The notes beneath the pieces were generated by a model. It saw only the letters and a program-made list of their open reading frames with translations. It searched no databases and was not told the origin of the DNA. Positions 36,260-45,191 of a stretch of DNA of 64,000 nucleotides are shown here, piece by piece. The translations under genes were made by a program, and so were the position numbers. This DNA is from Pedobacter lusitanus (GTDB taxonomy: Bacteria > Bacteroidota > Bacteroidia > Sphingobacteriales > Sphingobacteriaceae): the NCBI RefSeq assembly GCF_040026395.1, contig NZ_CP157278.1, positions 434,001 through 498,000 of the forward strand, given 5' to 3'. Numbering within the stretch: the stretch's first letter is position 1; each line of letters opens with the position of its first letter.

Positions 36260-39148
36260 ATGATGAAAAGATTTACAAAACAAATGTTTTTGCTTATAAT
36301 GCTTTGTTTTACAGTTATGTATGTACAAGCACAAAGCATTGTTATTAGCGGGTCAGTAATTGACAAGCTAAGTCGGGAACCGATCCCCGGCGCAGGGATT
36401 ACAGTTAAAGGAAAGACCGTCGGTACATCTACCAATCAGAATGGTAAGTATGCATTCAGTACTTCTGAAAAGGCACCATTTACAATTGTAATTTCCTTTC
36501 TCGGATATACTTCAGTTGAAAAATTGGTTACCGGCAGCACGACTGGCCTGGATGCCGAGCTGGAACAGGCAGGGATTCTTGGTCAGGAGGTCGTGATCTC
36601 TGCTTCCAGGACTCCGGAAAGAATACTGGAGTCTCCGGTTTCTATTGAACGGATGGGGCAAAACACGATAAAAGAAATAGCTGCTCCGTCATTTTATGAT
36701 GCACTGAACAATATGAAAGGCGTTGAGGTTAGCACGCAAAGTCTGACTTTTAAATCGGTAAATACCAGGGGATTTAATTCAAATGGTAACACCAGATTTA
36801 ATCAGTTTGTCGATGGAATGGATAATCAGGCACCAGGATTGAACTTTGCTGTTGGTAATATTGTAGGTATCAACGATCTTGATTTAGACAATGTCGAGCT
36901 ATTACCTGGTGCCTCATCAGCACTTTATGGTGCAGGTGGGATCAATGGAACAATGCTGATGACCTCAAAAAGCCCGTTTGATTATCAGGGGCCAAGTTTT
37001 CAGTTTAAAACGGGTATGAATCATGTCAATGATAATAACACAGGCGTACAGCCTTATAATCAGCTGGATGTCCGTCTGGCAAAAGCCTGGAATAATAAAT
37101 TTGCTATTAAGGGAACATTTTCATTTCTGCAGGCACAGGACTGGCAGGCTGATAATTTTTCCAACTTTGACAGGGCTTCAAGATCAGGAAAATCCGGAGA
37201 CAGGAGTTCAGACCCCAATTATGACGGGATAAATGTCTATGGGGATGAAGTAAGTCAGAACATGCGTAACGTTGCTCAGTCTGTTCTTAATGCAGGAACT
37301 TCCGGATTTGTTCAGGGCGCATTGGGTTTGCCGGTACCGCCAACTGCTGCACAGATTGATGCATTTAAATCAAACCCGGCCAGATTGAATGCCCTGAACG
37401 GGTTCTTGAGTACTAATTCAGTTATGCGTCCTTTTTATGCCGGGATTAATACTCCGGGTTTACTTCCCAATCAGAATGTCTCCAGAACCGGTTATGAAGA
37501 AAGTTCTCTGGTTGATTATAAAACACAATCAATTAAGGCATCTGGTTCCATTAATTATCGTTTAACCAAAACGATCGAGGCTGTAGCACAGGTATACTGG
37601 GGTAGCGGGACATCTGTTTATACCGGTTCTGACCGTTATTCTCTAAGAAATTTCAGTATCGGACAATATAAACTGGAATTAAAGGGGCAGGACTTTTTTA
37701 TCAGAGGTTATACAACTCAGGAACGTTCAGGTGATTCTTATATCGCATCTATTCTGGGTAGCTATATTAATGAAACTTCTAAAAAATCTACTGACTGGTT
37801 TCCTCAGTATGTAGGAAATTATATAGGTGCCAAGTCTCAGGGGGCGAGTGATGCAGCAGCTTATGCAGCGGCCAGAGCTGCCGCCGATCAGGGCAGATTC
37901 GCGCAGGGTTCTCCGCAGTTTGAAGCTGCTAAAAGTAAAATCCTGAATACAACAATTTCTGGAAGTGATTTTAGCAAGGGGATTTATGGAGCTAAATTTG
38001 ACGATAAGACTAATCTCTATCATTATGAAGGGATGTACAACTTTAGTAATCTGTTTAACAATGTTTTTGAATTTCAGATTGGTGCTTCTTACCGCTTGTA
38101 CCAGTTGAGATCAAACGGAACTATCTTCAATGATTTAAACAGTGAAATTGATATTAAAGAATATGGAAGTTTCGTGCAGCTAGGCAAAAAGTTCTTTGAT
38201 GATAAATTTAAGCTGACATTCTCAGGACGTTATGATAAAAGCACGAATTTTGATGGTCGTTTCACACCGAGAGTAACCGGAGTATATACAGTGGCTAAAA
38301 ATAACAATATCCGGATTTCTTATCAGACAGGATACCGTAATCCAACCACACAGAACCAGTATATTGACTTATCTGTTGGCGGTGGATCGCAAAGATTAAT
38401 TGGTGGGATACCAGAGATTCTGAATAAATACAGCCTGTTTACCAATCAGGCATTTACGGACGTAAGCTATCGTGCTTTTCTTAATTCAGCGGCAGGAGGG
38501 ACCCCGGACCCGACTCTGTTAAAAGCTTATACATTTGACCCTAAAGGTGTGCGTCCGGAAAGTGTTCAGGCTTATGAAATCGGTTACAGAGGATTATTAG
38601 GGCCAAAGTTCCTGATCGATGCCTATGCTTATTATAATATTTATAAAGATTTTATAACCGCCGTAGATGTTTACCAGAAAGAGATTAACGGAACTAATTT
38701 TACCAAATTTGGTGTTCCCGTAAATGCAAAAGGAAAAGTAACTTCTTATGGAGGAGCTTTGGGAATCGATTATTTAGTAGCAAATTATAACTTAAGCGGT
38801 AATATCTCTTACAATAATATCGGTGATATCCCGGATAATTATATCAACGATTTTAATACGCCTAAGATCAGGTATAATCTGGGTATAGGAAGAAGAGAGC
38901 TGATCAAAAATGTAGGTTTTAATGTAAATTATCGCTGGCAGGGCAAATTCTACTGGAATTCTTCTTTTGCTTCCGGAGATGTACCGGCTTTCGGTACTTT
39001 AGATGCCCAGGTTAATTTTAAAATTCCTTCAGTAAACTCCATGATCAAAATTGGTGGTTCAAACGTCTTGAACAAGTATAATTTTACTTCTTACGGAAAT
39101 CCGTCTGTTGGTGCAGTGTATTATGTGGCTTATTCATTTAATCCATAA
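36260..39148 (+). CDS. TonB-dependent outer-membrane receptor with CarboxypepD_reg-like domain
   Basis: 962-aa receptor. It has a signal peptide (cleavage near YVQAQ), a carboxypeptidase-regulatory-like domain at ~28-110 (ISGSVIDKLSREPIPGAGI), a plug from about 115 (VVISASRTPERILESPVSIE; VELLPGASSALYGAGGINGT), and a 22-strand barrel ending in VAYSFNP. There is no SusD partner and no SusC-type DVVVVGYG segment, so it is likely a small-molecule rather than polysaccharide receptor. It lies 249 bases after the MFS gene, perhaps with its own promoter. Confidence 0.9.
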   Translation: MMKRFTKQMFLLIMLCFTVMYVQAQSIVISGSVIDKLSREPIPGAGITVKGKTVGTSTNQNGKYAFSTSEKAPFTIVISFLGYTSVEKLVTGSTTGLDAELEQAGILGQEVVISASRTPERILESPVSIERMGQNTIKEIAAPSFYDALNNMKGVEVSTQSLTFKSVNTRGFNSNGNTRFNQFVDGMDNQAPGLNFAVGNIVGINDLDLDNVELLPGASSALYGAGGINGTMLMTSKSPFDYQGPSFQFKTGMNHVNDNNTGVQPYNQLDVRLAKAWNNKFAIKGTFSFLQAQDWQADNFSNFDRASRSGKSGDRSSDPNYDGINVYGDEVSQNMRNVAQSVLNAGTSGFVQGALGLPVPPTAAQIDAFKSNPARLNALNGFLSTNSVMRPFYAGINTPGLLPNQNVSRTGYEESSLVDYKTQSIKASGSINYRLTKTIEAVAQVYWGSGTSVYTGSDRYSLRNFSIGQYKLELKGQDFFIRGYTTQERSGDSYIASILGSYINETSKKSTDWFPQYVGNYIGAKSQGASDAAAYAAARAAADQGRFAQGSPQFEAAKSKILNTTISGSDFSKGIYGAKFDDKTNLYHYEGMYNFSNLFNNVFEFQIGASYRLYQLRSNGTIFNDLNSEIDIKEYGSFVQLGKKFFDDKFKLTFSGRYDKSTNFDGRFTPRVTGVYTVAKNNNIRISYQTGYRNPTTQNQYIDLSVGGGSQRLIGGIPEILNKYSLFTNQAFTDVSYRAFLNSAAGGTPDPTLLKAYTFDPKGVRPESVQAYEIGYRGLLGPKFLIDAYAYYNIYKDFITAVDVYQKEINGTNFTKFGVPVNAKGKVTSYGGALGIDYLVANYNLSGNISYNNIGDIPDNYINDFNTPKIRYNLGIGRRELIKNVGFNVNYRWQGKFYWNSSFASGDVPAFGTLDAQVNFKIPSVNSMIKIGGSNVLNKYNFTSYGNPSVGAVYYVAYSFNP

Positions 39149-39153
39149 GCATA

Positions 39154-39222
39154 ATATACTGTTTAAATAAAAAAGGGTCTGTATTCTCATGATACAGACC
39201 CTTTTTTATTTAAACAGTATAT
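39154..39222. terminator. 31-bp perfect inverted repeat, bidirectional terminator
   Basis: Arms 39154-39184 and 39192-39222 are perfectly complementary over 31 bases with a 7-base loop. The core AAAAAAGGGTCTGTAT provides A/T tracts on both sides for the convergent TonB receptor and cytolysin-like genes. It is unusually long for a simple terminator. Confidence 0.9.
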
Positions 39223-39248
39223 CCGCCCGCGGGATGTCTCTGTGATTT

Positions 39249-40424
39249 TTATTTGAGGTCAAACTTTTGGGAATAGGTATACTTTCCTCCGGTTAGTATT
39301 TTTTTATCCTTAAGAGATTTTACTTTGAAATAGGTAGGCTCATCACTCCCTTGTAAGTAGTTGGGGATATTATTTTTTGCTATAAGGAGAAAATCTGACA
39401 GGCTTTGCATCCCGGTGCCAATAGGAAGAAAATTACTTCCGCTATAATAAGTTCGTATAGTTGAAGTATTCACAATTTTTTTCTGTATTTCGGTCATAGA
39501 TGCAGTGTCTTTTAAAGCAGCATTTAAGGCCTCTTTTATCTGGTCGTTAGGAAATAGTGAAGACTCTACAGTTAACAATGCATAACGGCCAAAAGTCACT
39601 TCAGAAATATAGGCCGGCGTATTATTTACAAATAAGGACGGATCAATTTCTTTTTCATACATCTTCCAGTCGGCGGAACCGTCATCCAAAAGAGCAACAT
39701 AGCTGTCCTGACGACAGAAAAGGTACACACCTGATATAAATCCGATTGGTTGATTATCGGGAACAAAATTTCTTATGTCAGGTATTTCTTTGGAATCCAT
39801 GTTATTTCTCAATCCGTACTTGGAAGTATTAAACAGGACGTCATTTTTAATATCATCATACTTATTGAAGGTAGATATGCTATATTTTATTTCGCCCTTT
39901 TTATTTCTAAGTCCTTCAATTCCACCTAAAGATTCACGTACCTGAGCTATCTGCACACGCATACTGCTTAAAGCGAGTTTTGTTACCGATTTATTTAAAA
40001 TTTCTCCATTGCCACCTTTAATCAATACAGGCTGTTTATCGTTTTTTGGGACATTAGGATTAAAGTACATCAGTTCGCCTGTTTCCAGTAGGTTACGGCC
40101 GTGAATAGGAAAACCATAAAAATAATCTCCCGAATTGGAACCTCTTAAAATGCCGAATTCAGCTGCTCCGGTAGTTGTATTTTCATAACTGAAAATTACA
40201 GCTGTACTGTCTTTATTTAACTCAAAAGAGGTTACCTGGAAATTCTGCCGGATTAATGATTCTTTTATAGAATCGACTTTCTTACTAATCCTCAGTTTCT
40301 TCGGATCTTCAGTTGAAACCACGACCGGTGGTTTGACAACCGGATCCTTTTTACAGGCATTGAAAAACACTGAAATCAACGCCACCAGGACAAAGCATAA
40401 TTGAACAACCTTTTTTCGTTCCAT
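39249..40424 (-). CDS. Cholesterol-dependent-cytolysin-like lipoprotein lacking domain 4
   Basis: 391-aa lipoprotein, starting at ATG 40424 because MERKKVVQLCFVLVALISVF is a clear signal peptide ending in NAC24KKD. The rest follows the thiol-activated cytolysin order: a YFYGFPIHGRNLLETG block (101-116) like the CDC 'YPGALL.AN..LL', NKYDDIKND (187-195), and the strong AYISEVTFGRYALLTVES (271-288) matching CDC 'YISSVAYGRQVYLKLST'. It ends just after EPTYFKVKSLKDKKIL, where CDC domain 4 would begin, so the membrane-recognition domain and its undecapeptide are absent. This resembles the short CDC-like proteins of Bacteroidota. Confidence 0.75.
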   Translation of the reverse strand: MERKKVVQLCFVLVALISVFFNACKKDPVVKPPVVVSTEDPKKLRISKKVDSIKESLIRQNFQVTSFELNKDSTAVIFSYENTTTGAAEFGILRGSNSGDYFYGFPIHGRNLLETGELMYFNPNVPKNDKQPVLIKGGNGEILNKSVTKLALSSMRVQIAQVRESLGGIEGLRNKKGEIKYSISTFNKYDDIKNDVLFNTSKYGLRNNMDSKEIPDIRNFVPDNQPIGFISGVYLFCRQDSYVALLDDGSADWKMYEKEIDPSLFVNNTPAYISEVTFGRYALLTVESSLFPNDQIKEALNAALKDTASMTEIQKKIVNTSTIRTYYSGSNFLPIGTGMQSLSDFLLIAKNNIPNYLQGSDEPTYFKVKSLKDKKILTGGKYTYSQKFDLK

Positions 40425-40554
40425 AACAATAGGATAGGAGGATGAATTAATGAGATATATTTCTTTAATCAGAGTTGTTAATTTATAATTTGTTACAAAA
40501 TTAAAGCGAAATTTGTTTTTTTTTAATTCTACCATTTTTTCATGATCTCTGAAG

Positions 40555-41605
40555 TCATAGCGCTAAAACATCGGCTGTTTGCTGATAATTTGACGTAATA
40601 TTCAATAGATCATCAAAATTCTTCTCAAAAATCCCAAAATAAGAATTTTCATATTCTGCATCTTTCCAGTGATTATGCCAGTGATAAGCATAGCAACCCG
40701 GGAAAAAATCCTTATAGGAATTTATCGATAGCCGATTGGTGAATTGCTGATCAAATTGTTTAAAGAAGCCCGGAAAATCATCAAATGGAGCTTTCTCAGG
40801 AGTCACATTTTGCCAAAGCGGATCAAAAAAAAGTGCAAGGAAGAATATTTAGCTTATTCAAAAGAGAGTCTGAATAGTTTAGAATGATCCAGGGCAATAC
40901 AGTACGCTTTTTACTGCTTTTGTTTAATATATAAGTAGCTATCTCACTTTTGGATTTCAAACTTAATATTGCACTGTTAGCATAAGGTTGAGTTTCCCAG
41001 GCATAACAGAATTCGGATTCCAGTAAACTGCTAAAATCTTTAAGAAACATTACGTCCAGATCAAAATAAACACCTCCGTATTTATAAAGGATCAAGAATC
41101 TAAAAGCATCTGATCTTTTTGCCAGATTTTCAGGCTCATTGACAAGTTCTTTTTTATTTTTCCAGGGTGTATTTTTTATTTCCTGGTATGGATCATAAAT
41201 CTTAACTTCAATCAAGTGCAGGATTTCTTTTAGAATTGGGTTCTTTTCATGATTATGGTATCCATTATCAGCATCCAGCCATAAAATGACTCTGCATCTG
41301 GTAAGATCTTGCGTACATAAAAAGGATTTAATTGAAAATGCCTGTTTACGTCCAATATTTCCATGCCAGTAGCAATGATAAGTAATCTGTTCTTTATGAG
41401 TTTGTATGTGATCAGTAAGAGGCTCTAAGCGGAAATTTATATTTTCTTCCAGAACTTCAAGCGCATAGTTATTATCTGTATAGAGACGACGGTCACTGAT
41501 ATGTTTCCAGTCAAAAACATTTCCGCCGGTTACAGGCATCACTTCATAATCCTTTGCAGGTTTGTTAGAAAGTCCTCTGACAATCTTCTTTATTACTTTA
41601 AACAT
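40555..41605 (-). pseudogene. DXD glycosyltransferase split by a frameshift in a T8 tract
   Basis: The first 260 codons (from ATG 41605) encode a sugar-binding-DXD-type glycosyltransferase: YHCYWHGNIGRKQAFSIKSF, VILWLDADNG, and FLILYKYGGVYFDLDV with the DXD. At an eight-base A run on the plus strand (40825-40832) the frame hits TGA at 40823. One base fewer restores reading into FDPLWQNVTPEKAPF and the conserved C-terminus CYAYHWHNHWKD, giving about 349 aa. The tract may be a phase-variable switch or a sequencing error; as written, the protein lacks its last ~90 residues. It lies between the cytolysin-like and EptA-like genes. Confidence 0.8.
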
Positions 41606-41611
41606 TATCCG

Positions 41612-41619
41612 CAAAGGTA
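41612..41619 (-). promoter_or_regulatory. Candidate -7 element for the glycosyltransferase
   Basis: Minus-strand TACCTTTG fits TAnnTTTG and ends 6 bases before ATG 41605, the same spacing as at prmC. No -33 TTG is seen. Confidence 0.35.
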
Positions 41620-41760
41620 ATAAAATAGCCTTCTAATCGAAATTTCCTGGGATACGTAAAATTTATATAATTAATATTATGTTAAGTACGATATTTCAAT
41701 ATGCCCTCCCGGAGCTGTATTTACTTAGATCAGGTTAATCTCTGCGTACAGGAATTCCTA

Positions 41761-43287
41761 TTATTTGAAGATGTTCATTCCTTCGTTGTAAACAGGACTT
41801 TGTATACCCAAAAAGTTTAAAACGCTATGAAACACATTGTTCTGAGACAATATCTGATCAGGCTTAGGCTTGAGTTGTTTTGAATTATCAGATACCCAAA
41901 CTATAAAAGGAATCTCATACTGTTCTTTAGGTGCAATACTTAAAGGTATTCCATGCATATACAGATTCTTTTCTCCTAAAGATTCTCCATGGTCAGAAAC
42001 AAAAAGCATTGCACTATTAAACTCTTTTAATTGTTTCAAATCCTCTATTACATTATGAAGGATATAATCTGTATAAATAATGGTATTATCATAAGCATTG
42101 ATCAGTTCTGTTTGAGAACAGTTTCCTAATTCAACACTATTACAAACGGGTTTAAAAGTCTCAAATCGAGGTGGATATTTTTTACTGTATGTAGGCCCAT
42201 GGCTTGTACTTGTATGCAGAACTATTAATATCTTATTCTTTTTACTCGCTAATATTTGTTCTTTCAGTCCACTCAAAAGAATTTCATCATAATTGCACCC
42301 CTCACCTTTGCAATCTGCTGCCAGATTTTCCCGGGTCTGATAATTTTTAATATGAACTGGTGGTTCTCCCCAGTTTGTAGTTCTCCAGATTACCTCTACA
42401 TCGTTTCTATAGAGATAATTAGGTAGAATTTCATATAAATCATCAGAACTTGTTGGTTCTAAAATACATTTTACACCAGCAGTGGTATATGTCGCACAGG
42501 ATGTGGCTTTAAAACTGAATACATTTGGGGTTTTGGAAAGTAGCGGATTCGTATTCTTGCCATATCCGTTTAAAGAAAAGTTCTGGCTTCTTGCCGACTC
42601 TCCTATTACTAATACCACAACTGATTTTTTATTATCTTTTATTGTTGCCTTAGGCAATAAAATCTCCTTTTCATTCTTCTGGGACTTGTGAACATAAAAC
42701 AGAGCAATATTCACTGAATAAGACCAGGGCATTGCAAGCCCTCCTAATGTCTTTGAATTCTTATCAATCCATAACCAGTTACTCGCATTGGCGAAGATTA
42801 AAATGGTAATTAATAATAAGGTAAGCGAAGAAGTAACGGAGAACTTTTTAAGTGTCGGGGTTGTAATTTTAGCCTTAATGATATAGATAGCGGGAATTAT
42901 GCCCAATAAAACGATATACAGAATCAGTTTAAAAGAAAAAAAACTGCTGGACTCCTGATAATTGGTATTGAATATATTACCAATCATACTCTCGTCTATT
43001 ATCACACTATAAGTATTGATAAAATAAACAGCAATTGAATTAATGATGAAGAATAATACCAATAGAGATTTTCCGGCAAAACGTGACAGAAAAAGTATCA
43101 GATAAAAAAGAAGAGAATTGAGTACAAGCATTAGAATTATTAAACTTATAATAATCGTAACCCCGCTTAAACTCTTATGATCTGCCTTATTGAAGACAAA
43201 GGTGAAAAATGGAAGATGAAAGAATAAAAAATTAAGAAAACTCATCAACAATGCAAAATCCAGTAATTTTAAATTCTTCTTAAACAT
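41761..43287 (-). CDS. Phosphoethanolamine transferase, EptA/MCR family
   Basis: 508-aa inner-membrane enzyme with five N-terminal helices (about residues 10-170) and a periplasmic sulfatase-fold domain. Zinc/nucleophile motifs are all present: Glu230 in VIGESARSQ, Thr266 in TSCATYTTAGVKC, CKGEGCNYDEILL, SDHGESLGE and MHGIP. It should move phosphoethanolamine from phosphatidylethanolamine to lipid A or another surface glycan, which in this family lowers polymyxin binding. It is a single gene on the same strand as the broken glycosyltransferase, 155 bases upstream of it. Confidence 0.9.
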   Translation of the reverse strand: MFKKNLKLLDFALLMSFLNFLFFHLPFFTFVFNKADHKSLSGVTIIISLIILMLVLNSLLFYLILFLSRFAGKSLLVLFFIINSIAVYFINTYSVIIDESMIGNIFNTNYQESSSFFSFKLILYIVLLGIIPAIYIIKAKITTPTLKKFSVTSSLTLLLITILIFANASNWLWIDKNSKTLGGLAMPWSYSVNIALFYVHKSQKNEKEILLPKATIKDNKKSVVVLVIGESARSQNFSLNGYGKNTNPLLSKTPNVFSFKATSCATYTTAGVKCILEPTSSDDLYEILPNYLYRNDVEVIWRTTNWGEPPVHIKNYQTRENLAADCKGEGCNYDEILLSGLKEQILASKKNKILIVLHTSTSHGPTYSKKYPPRFETFKPVCNSVELGNCSQTELINAYDNTIIYTDYILHNVIEDLKQLKEFNSAMLFVSDHGESLGEKNLYMHGIPLSIAPKEQYEIPFIVWVSDNSKQLKPKPDQILSQNNVFHSVLNFLGIQSPVYNEGMNIFK

Positions 43288-43452
43288 GTATTATTATCAA
43301 TTTTTTAATAATTATTTTATTTTTTGATAACAATGATACGCATTATGAGCAGTAAAATAAAAACAGGATAGTATTTTTTATTATTATGATGTCCGTATGA
43401 TGATGTATTTATAATACGGTTAAATAGTACTAGCTTTAGTATAAATCATTTA

Positions 43453-43463
43453 TCTAAACCTAA
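43453..43463 (+). promoter_or_regulatory. Shared leader motif before the GH18-like lipoprotein
   Basis: TCTAAACCTAA ends 5 bases before the ATG. The identical 11 bases at the same distance precede the M60 peptidase gene at 47828. Probably a translation-enhancing A-rich leader. Confidence 0.45.
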
Positions 43464-43468
43464 TACCT

Positions 43469-44389
43469 ATGAAAAAGCAATTGTTTTTTATCCTGAGCCT
43501 TATGGCTGTTTTTTATTCCTGTAAAAAAGAATCATTACCAGCCGGGCAAAATGCTCCGGACGGATCAATGTCCGTCATGTCTGCTAACCAGGCTGTGTCA
43601 GGCCCTTATAAGGTCGCTTATTACGCTTTTGATAATGGCGGACCAAGACTGATAGATTTTGCCAGGGAAGCTAATGTTGTCGTCCTGTTTGAAGCTCATG
43701 AATGGCGATTTGTTGATAGTGCGAAATATACCGGACATGACTTTATATTTGATAACAAAAATTACAAAACCTATGGGTCTATTATGGCGGATGTCAGGAT
43801 TTTACAGCGCCGTGGTGTTAAAGTTCTGATGAACGAAGATGACAATTCCGGCTGGAGCAGCAACACTCCTTTTACCGATTATTCGGGCAAAAAGTTTAAC
43901 AATACGGAGTTTATCAGTATGGCTAAATCTTATATTTTAGATTCGCTGAAATTAGATGGTATTGCACTGGATATTGAACACGGTGCAAAAAACAATGCTC
44001 AATATAAAGCACTTTTAACTGGATTGGGACAATATTTTGGCCCTTTATCTAAAAACCCAAACACGCTTTATATTGCAGCAATTTATTCTGGTGCACCTGA
44101 AGGCGGTGCTATTGGTAAGGATTTAAATGTAGCTAAATATGTGAATTTTGTTGAAGATATGGGCTATTTTCAGGATAATACCAGCAGATTCAATCAATGG
44201 GCTAATGTTATCGGTGCAGGTAAAACGATGATTGGCGTTTCTGCAGAAAGCAATTTCAAGAACCTGACTAAAGATGTTGCAGCAGCAAAATGGCAGCCGG
44301 TTAATGGTAAAAAAGCTGGTATCATGGTTTATGCAGCTAATCTGGATTCCACTTATACCAATACCGTATTCAGAGCCTTAGCTCAGTAA
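43469..44389 (+). CDS. GH18-like lipoprotein with altered catalytic motif
   Basis: 306-aa lipoprotein (Cys18 in FYSCKKESL) with a GH18 barrel of the endo-beta-N-acetylglucosaminidase type. The active-site strand reads DGIALDIE (163-170): the catalytic pair Asp168/Glu170 is kept but the middle aspartate of DxxDxDxE is Ala166. The intact paralogue at 24116 has DGIDFDVE. It may be an active endoglycosidase with changed specificity or a glycan-binding lectin-like relative. It is a single gene with a hairpin after the stop. Confidence 0.75.
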   Translation: MKKQLFFILSLMAVFYSCKKESLPAGQNAPDGSMSVMSANQAVSGPYKVAYYAFDNGGPRLIDFAREANVVVLFEAHEWRFVDSAKYTGHDFIFDNKNYKTYGSIMADVRILQRRGVKVLMNEDDNSGWSSNTPFTDYSGKKFNNTEFISMAKSYILDSLKLDGIALDIEHGAKNNAQYKALLTGLGQYFGPLSKNPNTLYIAAIYSGAPEGGAIGKDLNVAKYVNFVEDMGYFQDNTSRFNQWANVIGAGKTMIGVSAESNFKNLTKDVAAAKWQPVNGKKAGIMVYAANLDSTYTNTVFRALAQ

Positions 44390-44392
44390 AGA

Positions 44393-44431
44393 ATATCGGC
44401 AGGATGTTTATCAAAATCAACCTGCCGATAT
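44393..44431. terminator. Hairpin after the GH18-like gene
   Basis: 11-bp perfect arms ATATCGGCAGG (44393-44403) and CCTGCCGATAT (44421-44431), 17-base loop, between convergent genes. No long T run on either side. Confidence 0.6.
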
Positions 44432-44479
44432 CATTTCTATTATATTGAATAACATTTTAACGAATATATTGCAGGTAAT

Positions 44480-45160
44480 CTAATCGATTGCCGGCAACAG
44501 ATCAATCAGATTATCTATGATACGATCGGGATTGGCTGATTGAAGCTGCTCAACTGTATGTGCTCCGGTTGTAATACCAATACTAAGGCCGCAACCTGCA
44601 TTTTGACCTTCCTGAATATCAATGATCGAATCACCAACCTTAACCACCCGGCTTGCATCAGTGATCTGGAAACGCTTCATTGCAAATTCAATCATATCCG
44701 GATCAGGTCTGTTCCGCTCAACATCAGAAGCTGTAACCAGTGCATCGAAGTCTACCCCTTCTACCCAGCCCAGTTTTTCCAGGATTGAACTTGCAGTACC
44801 CCTATCATAACCTGTATTCAGGACAGCTAAAACATTTCTGTCTTTAAGCGCTGAAAAAAGTGCTATTGCATTTGGCTGTGGCAGGATTTCTTCTTTAGCA
44901 TAAGCATTGGTAAGGGTTACAATAAATTCGTTATAGATGCTGATAGTTAATTCTTCATCACTGATTCCGGCATAACTCAAAAGTACTGAGCGGATAGCCT
45001 GTTTTTTTTCTTTACCTGCACCTTCTGCCAGCACTTCTTCCAGACTGAATTCAAATCCAGCATTATTTATCGCATTTCTAAGTGTTTTGTACACCAGGTT
45101 GTTTTCATTTACTGTAGTTCCTGCCATATCAAAAACTACCATTTCAAATTTGTTCTGCAT
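44480..45160 (-). CDS. Phosphonatase-like HAD hydrolase
   Basis: 226-aa HAD protein. Motif I is FDMAGTTVNEN with nucleophile Asp11 and Ala13 in the place of the usual second Asp, a feature of phosphonoacetaldehyde hydrolases (DxAGT). The cap has a lysine cluster (EGAGKEKKQAIRSVL) where PhnX has its Schiff-base Lys, and motif IV is VKVGDSIIDIQEG. It follows a dehydrogenase by 31 bases in a three-gene operon. It probably acts on a phosphonate-derived or related phospho-aldehyde; exact substrate unknown. Confidence 0.8.
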   Translation of the reverse strand: MQNKFEMVVFDMAGTTVNENNLVYKTLRNAINNAGFEFSLEEVLAEGAGKEKKQAIRSVLLSYAGISDEELTISIYNEFIVTLTNAYAKEEILPQPNAIALFSALKDRNVLAVLNTGYDRGTASSILEKLGWVEGVDFDALVTASDVERNRPDPDMIEFAMKRFQITDASRVVKVGDSIIDIQEGQNAGCGLSIGITTGAHTVEQLQSANPDRIIDNLIDLLPAID

Positions 45161-45191
45161 ATTATGATCGTATTATTATTGAGTTATATAG

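Noticed and set aside
36260..39148. SusC of a polysaccharide-utilisation locus
   Set aside because: No susD follows and the plug lacks typical SusC features; better a general TonB-dependent receptor.
40555..40806. 83-aa separate gene downstream of the glycosyltransferase
   Set aside because: It is the C-terminus of the glycosyltransferase after a one-base frameshift at the T8 tract; its GTG is an internal Val codon.
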